NCBI GenBank assembly: GCA_022708585.1
Contig: JAKIYJ010000002.1
Coordinates: 1-23,200, forward strand
DNA length: 23,200 nt
Direction of reading: 5' to 3'
Source: Bacteroidota bacterium
GTDB lineage: Bacteria > Bacteroidota > Bacteroidia > Bacteroidales > JAKIYJ01
Made by a program: the position numbers and the translations under genes. The notes beneath the pieces were generated by a model that worked only from the letters and a program-made list of their open reading frames with translations, was not told the DNA's origin and made no database searches. Positions 16,849-23,200 of this stretch are shown here, one piece after another; position 1 is the stretch's first letter, and each line of letters opens with the position of its first letter.

Positions 16849-18651
16849 TTATTCAGAAACAAGTGCTTTTTGAATTTCTGCAAAAGTAATCTTTTCACCT
16901 GATTCTATTTTAGAAACAAAATCTTTAAAAATTTTTGCTTTTTTAAGGTTTCCGTTTTGTTCATATATTTCAGCAATTCTAATGAGGCTATAAACAAAAT
17001 TAGAATCAATAGACAATGCAAAAATATATTGATCAAAAGATTCTTTTATTCTACCTTCCGAAAGATATATATTTCCCAGGTTATGATATGGTTGAGGATA
17101 AATATCAGCGATACTTATAGCTTTTTTATAACAACTTTCGGCTTTTCGGTTCATATTCCAGAAATATTGTTTATTTTCTTTATTTTTTTCAGCAACATCA
17201 GCATAATATAACCCCAGATTATTATAAATTCTTAAAGAATTTTTAGAATATTTTAATTCATTAAGATAAAATTTTTCAATATCAGCCCATTCTTCATTGC
17301 GAGCTATTACTCTCACAGAATAAAGTAAAAACACAGGTATCATAATAAATATCATAATTTGATCTTTTTTTAGTTTTTTAAATTTATCATAAGCTGAAGC
17401 AATAAAAAACGATACTCCTGCAACAGGTACATAAAGCCAGTGTTCCAGATACATTGCATTGAGTGGGATAATTCCAGTATAAGGAATTAATGAAGCAAAA
17501 AACCAGACAGATGATAAACATAAACAGGGTTTAGTTTTAAATTTCATTATTGTAAAAATCAGAAAAGCAATTAAAATATATCCAAATGCTGCTCGCCACG
17601 TAAACCAATCTGTATAAGCCACATAAGGTTTTTCATAATTTAAATTAAAAGGAAAAATCAACATTTTAAAATAATCCCATAATATTGAAATAAATGTCAA
17701 TATCCTTATATGCAGATTTCTTGTGTAAACATTAGAAAATCCCGTTAATCCTCTGTATTCAGAAAAATTAAAAACAGTGAATTTTAATATTAAATAAGTT
17801 ATTGTAACTAAAAACGTAATTATGATATAATATAATGAATATCTATTGTTTATTATTTTTTTATCATATAAAATATTATATACAACAATTATTAATACAG
17901 ATAGAACCATAAATATCACCATATTTTCTTTGGTAAACAGTGCTGCTATATAAAATAACAGGGAAATCATCTTAAAATAAAAATCAAATTTTGTCCCTTC
18001 TTTTTCAAGACTTTTTAACAAAAAAATAATTCCTGACAACAGTAAGCTCAAACTCATAGGATCTGCCAATCCAGAAATGTAACTTACAGATTCTGTTTGT
18101 ATGGGATGCAGCAAAAAAAACATAGAAGCCAGTAAACTTGCTGTTTTGCTGAATTTTAATTTCTTTGAAATTATAAAAATCAGTACAGCATTAATAATAT
18201 GAAAAAAAATTGATGTAAGATGATATGGCCAGGAAGTTTCTCCAAAAAACTGATAAATTATTGAATATACAAGTTGCTGATTAGGTCGATAAAAATTACC
18301 TGGCATATTTGCTCCATCAGTTACACTTGTAGTATATATTTTTTTTATATCTAAATTTTGAACATATTTGTTTTTTTGAATAAAATGTTCATCATCAAAA
18401 AACATAGGTCCTTTCAACACATTTGCATATACAATGAAACCGACTATAAATAAGAAAACAAAAGTAAGCAGGTAATTTTTTGTAATAAAAAATACAATCT
18501 TATTTATCCAATTGTTTTTGGTAACTTTAATATTTTTATTGTATTTGTTTTTTTTATGTATTAAATCTTTTTTTAGCACTTTCATAAGGTTTGTAAAGTC
18601 CATAAAGTATATACTGGTGTAGTTATATAGTTGCATGCAATCATATTGCAA
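16849..18651 (-). CDS. TMTC-like multi-pass membrane protein with C-terminal TPR repeats
   Basis: The 600-residue protein has a positively charged N-terminus, a first membrane segment at about 59-78, then GPMFFDDEHF with acidic residues D86-D87-E88 in the first external loop. That placement matches the catalytic Asp of GT-C glycosyltransferases such as protein O-mannosyltransferases and TMTC proteins. Further segments include YRPNQQLVYS and LHPIQTESVSYISGL, both found in TMTC-like proteins. About ten hydrophobic helices run to residue 450, and at least two TPR units follow (PYHNLGNIYLSEGRIKESF; EQNGNLKKAKIF). Start choice is uncertain: ATGs at residues 17 and 23 are equally possible. It begins 21 bp after the methyltransferase gene, suggesting co-transcription. 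It is a homologue of the partial gene at the left edge. Substrate unknown. Confidence 0.8.
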   Translation of the reverse strand: MQYDCMQLYNYTSIYFMDFTNLMKVLKKDLIHKKNKYNKNIKVTKNNWINKIVFFITKNYLLTFVFLFIVGFIVYANVLKGPMFFDDEHFIQKNKYVQNLDIKKIYTTSVTDGANMPGNFYRPNQQLVYSIIYQFFGETSWPYHLTSIFFHIINAVLIFIISKKLKFSKTASLLASMFFLLHPIQTESVSYISGLADPMSLSLLLSGIIFLLKSLEKEGTKFDFYFKMISLLFYIAALFTKENMVIFMVLSVLIIVVYNILYDKKIINNRYSLYYIIITFLVTITYLILKFTVFNFSEYRGLTGFSNVYTRNLHIRILTFISILWDYFKMLIFPFNLNYEKPYVAYTDWFTWRAAFGYILIAFLIFTIMKFKTKPCLCLSSVWFFASLIPYTGIIPLNAMYLEHWLYVPVAGVSFFIASAYDKFKKLKKDQIMIFIMIPVFLLYSVRVIARNEEWADIEKFYLNELKYSKNSLRIYNNLGLYYADVAEKNKENKQYFWNMNRKAESCYKKAISIADIYPQPYHNLGNIYLSEGRIKESFDQYIFALSIDSNFVYSLIRIAEIYEQNGNLKKAKIFKDFVSKIESGEKITFAEIQKALVSE

Positions 18652-18672
18652 TCTTATTAAGATTCATCAATC

Positions 18673-19560
18673 TTATACATTTGAATTTTTAATTACATAA
18701 ATCAAACTTGAAAAGTTATTATTGGTTTTAGCTTTATGATTAGATTTTAAGCCTGTTAGAAAAGCAGAAAAATAATTTATTTTCTTATTCAAATATTTTT
18801 CACTTAATAATGACACATAAAAAGCATCGAGTTTCATAGGAAATATTTCTTCAATTTGAAAGTTATATTTTTGAACCAGTGTTTTCATTGAACTCTGTGT
18901 AAAATGGTATAAATGTCGTGGTACATCCCAGGCCGCCCAGTATTCTTTATATTTAAAGGCATCATAACAAAGATGATTTGGTACAGCAATAAAAACATAG
19001 CCTTCTTTTTTTAATAATCTTTTAATTTCGCTTATTTGAAAATTCAGGTCTGATATATGTTCAAGCACATGCCATAAAGTTATAATATCGAAACTGTTGC
19101 TTTCAAGTTTTGTTATTTCATTTTCTGGAATTATATGTAAATGGTTTTTTGTTTCAGATATTTCTCTTGCTTTATCATTCGGTTCTATTCCTGCGACTTC
19201 CCAATTTTTATTTTTACAATATTTTAAAAATTCGGCTGTTCCGCACCCAATATCCAGTATTTTTCCATTTTGTTTTTTGCTATTGATAATTTTATATTTT
19301 TTAGAAAGATTATAATATCTGAATATATGATATGCTTTATTTATTAAACCTTTTGAAGTATCGGAATGGGATACATATTCTTCAGAATTATAATATTTTT
19401 GTAAGTTTACGGATTCTGGTCGTGGATTTAAAAATCTAAACCCACATTTTTTACATTCCTGTATAATAAAATCCTCTTTTGACAGAAAAAAATCTTTAAC
19501 ATTTAAAAAATCTTTTAAATCTGTATTATTACAAAGAGGGCAATTAATTAATTTTTCCAT
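18673..19560 (-). CDS. SAM-dependent class I methyltransferase with N-terminal zinc-ribbon-like motif
   Basis: The 295-residue protein has two Cys pairs (C7-x2-C10 and C36-x2-C39) in an N-terminal zinc-ribbon-like segment. The SAM-binding motif I is ILDIGCGTAEF (101-111), with the acidic ribose-binding Glu at 126 (VAGIEP). LWHVLEHISD and GYVFIAVPN match the Methyltransf_23-type core. Such enzymes are common in surface-polysaccharide and glycosylation loci. Placement directly before the TMTC-like gene suggests a joint role in glycan modification (inference). A parS-like site lies 7 bases upstream of its ATG, in the 36-bp gap to mnmG. Confidence 0.85.
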   Translation of the reverse strand: MEKLINCPLCNNTDLKDFLNVKDFFLSKEDFIIQECKKCGFRFLNPRPESVNLQKYYNSEEYVSHSDTSKGLINKAYHIFRYYNLSKKYKIINSKKQNGKILDIGCGTAEFLKYCKNKNWEVAGIEPNDKAREISETKNHLHIIPENEITKLESNSFDIITLWHVLEHISDLNFQISEIKRLLKKEGYVFIAVPNHLCYDAFKYKEYWAAWDVPRHLYHFTQSSMKTLVQKYNFQIEEIFPMKLDAFYVSLLSEKYLNKKINYFSAFLTGLKSNHKAKTNNNFSSLIYVIKNSNV

Positions 19561-19566
19561 AAAATT

Positions 19567-19582
19567 TGTTTCACGTGGAACG
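19567..19582. promoter_or_regulatory. parS: parS-like ParB-binding site (15 of 16 match)
   Basis: The plus strand reads TGTTTCACGTGGAACG. Its reverse complement differs from the classical parS 16-mer TGTTCCACGTGAAACA only at the first base. It lies between the mnmG stop and the methyltransferase start, 1,921 bp from the second, perfect copy. Confidence 0.8.
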
Positions 19583-19596
19583 TTTTGCTTATGTAT

Positions 19597-21468
19597 TTAA
19601 TGTCCTAAATAAATTAATAAAACTGAAATATCGGCTGGAGAAACTCCACTTATTCGTGCAGCCTGTCCAATAGTTTTAGGTTTTATTTTCGACAGTTTTT
19701 CACGAGCCTCATAAGATATTGATTTTATTTTTTGGTAATCAAAATCATCCTTTAATATTAAATCATCAAATTTTGAAATTTTTTCTACAATTTCCTGTTC
19801 TCTTAAAATATAATTTTTATATTTAATATATATTTCAGCCTCTTCTACTATTGAAATAAAATCTTTATTATTTAAACAATTATTATATTCTTCACATAAT
19901 TTTAATAATTCTGAAAACTCAATTTGAGGACGAGATACTAATGTACTTAATTTGGTTTTTTGTAGTATAGGTGTAGTATTACAATTTTCAAGATAAAAAT
20001 TTACTTTTTCTGGTTCTATGCTTTTTTTTTCTGCAAAATTTATTAAAGAATCTATTTTGTTATATTTTTCTCTGGTTTGAAATAATCTTTCTTTTGAAAT
20101 TAAGCCCAATTCATAGCCAAATGAAGTTAATCTAATATCAGCATTATCCTGGCGTAATAAGATTCTATATTCGGCTCTTGAAGTAAACATTCTATAAGGT
20201 TCATCAATATTTTTAGTTATCAGGTCATCTATTAGTACACCTATATAAGCTTGATGTCTTTTAAGAATAAAGGGGGGAGAATTTTTTATTTTAAGTACAG
20301 CATTAATGCCGGCAACGAGTCCCTGTGCGGCGGCTTCTTCGTATCCAGTAGTACCATTAACCTGCCCAGCAAAAAAAAGATTTTCAATAATTTTAGATTC
20401 TAAATTGAAATTTAACTGTTCGGGAGAGAAATAGTCATATTCAATAGCATAACCTGGTCTTAGAATTCTTACATTTTCGAAGCCTGAAACATGTTTAAGA
20501 GCTTTATATTGAACATCAAAAGGCAAAGAAGAAGAAAATCCATTAACGTAATATTCGAAAGTATCTTTGCCTTCTGGTTCAACAAATAATTGATGCCTGT
20601 CTTTATCAGCAAAGCGATCTATTTTATCTTCAACAGAAGGGCAATATCTGGGACCTTTGCCTTTAATTCTACCAGTAAACAAAGGAGATTTATCAAATCC
20701 GGTTCTTAAAATATCGTGTACTCTGTTATTGGTCCAAGTTAAGTAGCAACATTTTTGTTCTTTCAAAGGAATTGTGTTTGAAAATGAAAATTTTCCCGGA
20801 TTTTCATCGCCATTTTGAATAATCATTTTTGAAAAATCTATTGATCTACCATCTATGCGAACCGGGGTACCGGTTTTTAATCGAGCCGATTTTATACCTT
20901 TATCATTTAAATTTTCAGTCAAACCATAAGTTGGTTGTTCATCAATTCTTCCACCTGGAAATTGTAAATCTCCAATAAAAATCATACCGTTTAAAAAAGT
21001 ACCAGATGTAATTATTACTGCCTTTGCATCAATATCAAGTCCTAAAAAAGTTTTTACGCCTGCAACTGTATTATTTTTAATTTTAATATCAACCACTGTA
21101 TCTTGCCAAAAATGGAGATTGGGTATATTTTCCAAAATTTTTCTCCATTCAATAGAATATGAATTTCTATCATTTTGGGATCTTGGACTCCACATAGCAG
21201 GACCTTTTGATCTGTTAAGCATTCTAAATTGTATCATAGTATGGTCAGCTACAATACCAGTAAAACCACCAAGAGCATCGATTTCTCTTACAATTTGTCC
21301 CTTTGCAATTCCTCCAATTGATGGATTACAAGAAAGTCGGGCAAGACTGTTAAGATTATGAGTAATAAGCAATACAGACATTCCCATACGAGCTGCGGCG
21401 GCAGAAGATTCACAACCCGCATGCCCGCCTCCAACAACAATTATATCATATTCTTTTAATAAATTCAT
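19597..21468 (-). CDS. mnmG: tRNA uridine-34 5-carboxymethylaminomethyl modification enzyme MnmG
   Basis: This 623-residue FAD-dependent enzyme works with MnmE to install the carboxymethylaminomethyl group on wobble uridine of certain tRNAs. The FAD-binding GGGHAGCE is at 13-20. The conserved Cys residues are at 47 (SCNPSIGG) and 276 (PRYCPSVED), matching the catalytic cysteines of E. coli MnmG. GTFLNG, RLKTGTPVRIDG and the C-terminal GQAARISGVSPADIS helix bundle are all present. It is full length and intact. It is flanked on both sides by parS-like sites, one 20 bp upstream of the ATG and one 15 bp after the stop. mnmE, rsmG and parAB are not in the window. Confidence 0.97.
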   Translation of the reverse strand: MNLLKEYDIIVVGGGHAGCESSAAAARMGMSVLLITHNLNSLARLSCNPSIGGIAKGQIVREIDALGGFTGIVADHTMIQFRMLNRSKGPAMWSPRSQNDRNSYSIEWRKILENIPNLHFWQDTVVDIKIKNNTVAGVKTFLGLDIDAKAVIITSGTFLNGMIFIGDLQFPGGRIDEQPTYGLTENLNDKGIKSARLKTGTPVRIDGRSIDFSKMIIQNGDENPGKFSFSNTIPLKEQKCCYLTWTNNRVHDILRTGFDKSPLFTGRIKGKGPRYCPSVEDKIDRFADKDRHQLFVEPEGKDTFEYYVNGFSSSLPFDVQYKALKHVSGFENVRILRPGYAIEYDYFSPEQLNFNLESKIIENLFFAGQVNGTTGYEEAAAQGLVAGINAVLKIKNSPPFILKRHQAYIGVLIDDLITKNIDEPYRMFTSRAEYRILLRQDNADIRLTSFGYELGLISKERLFQTREKYNKIDSLINFAEKKSIEPEKVNFYLENCNTTPILQKTKLSTLVSRPQIEFSELLKLCEEYNNCLNNKDFISIVEEAEIYIKYKNYILREQEIVEKISKFDDLILKDDFDYQKIKSISYEAREKLSKIKPKTIGQAARISGVSPADISVLLIYLGH

Positions 21469-21487
21469 TAAATGTTATAATTAATAA

Positions 21488-21503
21488 TGTTTCACGTGGA
21501 ACA
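21488..21503. promoter_or_regulatory. parS: parS ParB-binding site, perfect consensus
   Basis: The plus strand reads TGTTTCACGTGGAACA, whose reverse complement TGTTCCACGTGAAACA is exactly the classical bacterial parS consensus. It is 20 bp upstream of the mnmG ATG. A chance exact match in AT-rich DNA is very unlikely, and a near-perfect second copy lies 1.9 kb away. parS sites normally cluster near the replication origin and nucleate ParB spreading for chromosome segregation. Confidence 0.88.
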
Positions 21504-21612
21504 AATTCATATCTACTTGATATACAACAAATTAAAAAATTAAATCTCAAAATTCAAAAAAATATTTTACTTTTTAACAAACTTTATATACAGGTAATTA
21601 TTATGCTGTTTC

Positions 21613-22179
21613 TTACTTATTATTAAAAAAATTCATAGTATAATCAATACCATAAGTTACAAAACTGATAATAGCTTCAACAGCATAATCAATGCGAGGT
21701 ATAACAATTTTCATTTCTTCATCGGTTAACTTACTCAAAACATATTCAATTTGATGAAATTTTTTAAAATTATTACCAATACCAAACCTTAATCTTGAAA
21801 ATTCATGAGTATCAAGTTCATAAATAATATTTGCCAATCCATTGTGCCCACCATCAGAACCTTTTTTTTTAAGCCTTATCAGACCTAATGGAAGAGCTAT
21901 ATCATCCAAAACAACAAGTAAATTTTTAATGTCAATATTTTCATTTTTTAACCAGTATTTAATTGCTTTCCCACTCAAATTAACATAAGTTGAAGGTTTT
22001 AGCAAAATAACTCTTTTATTTTTTATACTAAACCCGGATATGTTACCATATCGGGCAATAGCGTATGAAAGATGCATTTTAGAAGCAATAGTATCAAGTA
22101 CCATAAAACCAATATTATGATGTGTGTTTTCATACTCTTCTCCCATATTTCCAAGTCCGACTACAAGATATTTTTCCAT
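21613..22179 (-). CDS. pth: Peptidyl-tRNA hydrolase
   Basis: The 188-residue enzyme recycles peptidyl-tRNAs that fall off the ribosome. Active-site residues can be matched to E. coli Pth: N11 in GLGNMG, catalytic H21 in THHNIGF, N67 in KPSTYVNLSG, D93 in VVLDDIALPLG, and N113 in GSDGGHNGL. The length is typical. It is the first gene of the long minus-strand run, preceded by an excellent promoter match, and lies 144 bp upstream of mnmG. Confidence 0.97.
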   Translation of the reverse strand: MEKYLVVGLGNMGEEYENTHHNIGFMVLDTIASKMHLSYAIARYGNISGFSIKNKRVILLKPSTYVNLSGKAIKYWLKNENIDIKNLLVVLDDIALPLGLIRLKKKGSDGGHNGLANIIYELDTHEFSRLRFGIGNNFKKFHQIEYVLSKLTDEEMKIVIPRIDYAVEAIISFVTYGIDYTMNFFNNK

Positions 22180-22200
22180 TCTGTTAAGTTAATTAATAAA

Positions 22201-22231
22201 CAAAAATAAAACATTTTAATATTAGTGCAAA
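22201..22231 (-). promoter_or_regulatory. Promoter of pth (TTTG-N19-TATTTTTG)
   Basis: On the minus strand TTTG (22231-22228) is followed after exactly 19 bp by TATTTTTG (22208-22201). This matches both Bacteroidota housekeeping promoter elements with ideal spacing, and the pth ATG lies about 21 bp further on. It is the best promoter match in the window. Confidence 0.6.
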
Positions 22232-22254
22232 TCTCAAAAATCAAATCTCAAAAT
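22228..22254. repeat. Short tandem repeat CAAATCTCAAAAAT
   Basis: Two adjacent copies of about 13-14 bases (CAAATCTCAAAAAT then CAAATCTCAAAAT). A related AAATCTCAAAATTC stretch is at about 21541-21554. The first copy provides the TTTG of the pth promoter on the minus strand. Confidence 0.6.
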
Positions 22255-22353
22255 AACAAAGCCAATATAAACCATAGAAGAGAAAAATTACACAATATAC
22301 AATATTGGGCTACATTGTTTTATACAATTAATGTCATACCCGTGGGAGATTAA

Positions 22354-22698
22354 TATTTTTTCAAGACATATTTACAGGGAAATTGTAATTGGCATCTTAA
22401 AATATTACCAGCAAAAAAGGAGTTACAAATATTTGGATTTATGATAATTTCAAATCACATACATTTAATTGCTAACAGTACAACAGTAAATTCAAATGAT
22501 ACTGTCAGAGAGATTTTAAAAAATTCACATTCCGTCAGAATAATTAAGGAGGTAATTAATAATCCACAAGAAATGTCATTTGCTGCTATAATAAATTACA
22601 ACGAAGTCTGTCCGCATATAATAGTTGGCATGCAAGACTTTGCTGATCATGGGGAGATACAAGTTATTTACGATTTAATGAGTAAAAAAGTTATGTAG
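22354..22698 (+). pseudogene. Decayed REP-associated (Y1/IS200-like) transposase remnant
   Basis: The open frame runs from 22354, just after a stop, to 22698. Its central part reads LQIFGFMIISNHIHLIANS, matching the HUH core of REP-associated tyrosine transposases (typically YVIMSNHIHLI). The HIH metal-binding pair is present, followed by REILKNSHSVRIIKEVINNPQE, which resembles the helix carrying the catalytic Tyr region (FTSKKIIEEI..NPQES). No Tyr is found at the expected place. The N-terminal third and the normal C-terminus are missing; the last 40 residues (MSFAAIINYNEVCPHIIVG...) do not resemble the family. The first ATG (22441) would give only 85 residues. Probably non-functional. Confidence 0.6.
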
Positions 22699-22720
22699 TT
22701 GTGCCATTGGTTTGTCGGAA

Positions 22721-23200
22721 TTATTTCAGTTTTTCAATTTCTTCTTTCGATAATCCTGTCAATTCTATTATTTCAGATATATCCATTCCTTTTTGAAGAC
22801 ATTTTTTAGATATTTCAATTTTCCCTTCTTTTATTCCTTTCTCTATCCCTTTTTTCTCACCTTCTACCAATCCTTCTTTCTTCCCTTCTTCTATCCCTTC
22901 TTTTCTCCCTTTTTCTATTCCTTCTTCTATTCCTTCTTTCCTCCCTTCTTCTATTCCTTCTTCCATTCCTTCCCTCTTAGCAGCCTCATAAAATGTTTTT
23001 TCTGTTTGAATGCTGTCCCAATATCTGTCATAATATTCCAGTTCTTCTTCTGTATAAGCACTTTCCTGAATATAATTAATGGCTTCCTCAACCTCCGGTT
23101 CCGATAAAAGTTCGTTTGCTATTTCACTTGTCCCATCTTTTATCTCTGTTAAATATCGTAACCATAATACTTGTAACCGTTTTTCCGTTATACTGTGTGG
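22721..23200 (-). CDS. Rpn-family recombination-promoting nuclease / putative transposase, C-terminal part (5' end outside window)
   Basis: The frame is open without a stop up to the window edge, giving 159 residues, so the apparent start at 22966 is internal. The visible N-terminal part (ITEKRLQVLWLRYL, EIANELLSEPEVEEAINYI, TEEELEYYDRYWDSIQTEKTFYEAAKREG) matches the C-terminal half of Rpn/PD-(D/E)XK_2 nucleases. An expanded low-complexity tail of IEEG/KEG units follows, and then a short helical end (ISEIIELTGLSKEEIEKL). The nuclease catalytic residues lie outside the window. Family members promote RecA-independent recombination and are often numerous and mobile in Bacteroidota. The gene is convergent with the transposase remnant, 22 bp apart. 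Confidence 0.75.
   Translation of the reverse strand, partial: PHSITEKRLQVLWLRYLTEIKDGTSEIANELLSEPEVEEAINYIQESAYTEEELEYYDRYWDSIQTEKTFYEAAKREGMEEGIEEGRKEGIEEGIEKGRKEGIEEGKKEGLVEGEKKGIEKGIKEGKIEISKKCLQKGMDISEIIELTGLSKEEIEKLK

Noticed and set aside
22228..22254. Short tandem repeat as the start of a CRISPR array
   Set aside because: There are only two 13-14-base copies directly abutting, with no spacers and no cas genes.
22793..23107. Plus-strand open frame rich in Phe, Ser and Pro
   Set aside because: It is the antisense reading of the EEG/KEG repeat tail of the Rpn gene; the composition is a by-product of the pyrimidine tract.

Overview
The window is AT-rich bacterial chromosome that reads as Bacteroidota. 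The signs are a large outer-membrane beta-barrel protein with an N-terminal carboxypeptidase-regulatory-like domain, MORN-variant (YwqK-type) repeat proteins, promoter-like TANNTTTG boxes with TTTG upstream, and near absence of Shine-Dalgarno sequences. The genus cannot be named from sequence alone. No rRNA, tRNA or CRISPR array was seen.

Layout. (1) 1-2.3 kb, plus strand: the 3' part of a TMTC-like multi-pass membrane protein with TPR repeats, cut by the window edge. (2) 2.3-3.5 kb, minus strand: a yebC-family regulator followed 6 bp later by an Rrf2 regulator with four cysteines. (3) 3.86-6.73 kb, plus strand: a 955-residue outer-membrane beta-barrel protein with an 8-G tract in its coding sequence. 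(4) 6.73-7.25 kb: no gene, but a clear mobile-element-like structure, namely a pair of 32-bp imperfect terminal inverted repeats (6790 and 7220) enclosing three strong hairpins. (5) 7.25-22.2 kb: a long minus-strand run of ten intact housekeeping and membrane genes plus a MORN-repeat gene. Read in transcription order it is pth, mnmG, SAM methyltransferase, TMTC-like TPR membrane protein, trpS, hflX, trkA, trkH, trkH, polyprenyl diphosphate synthase, MORN-repeat protein. (6) 22.3-23.2 kb: accessory debris, with a decayed REP-type (Y1) transposase remnant on the plus strand and the C-terminal part of an Rpn-family nuclease with an expanded EEG/KEG repeat tail on the minus strand.

How the genes work together. 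trkA with two trkH genes encodes a potassium uptake system with one regulatory ring subunit and two different membrane channel subunits. pth, trpS, mnmG and hflX are translation or ribosome functions. The polyprenyl synthase is of the long-chain type expected for the menaquinone side chain. The methyltransferase/TMTC-like pair looks like a surface-glycan or protein-glycosylation module (inference).

The most notable non-coding signals are two parS-like sites (one a perfect match to the classical ParB consensus) placed immediately upstream of mnmG and of the next gene, and the 431-bp MITE-like element between the outer-membrane gene and the MORN gene. No clearly new multi-gene system is present. 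The best leads are the MITE with its nested hairpins, the parS pair around mnmG, the G-tract in the outer-membrane gene, and the divergent TrkH pair.
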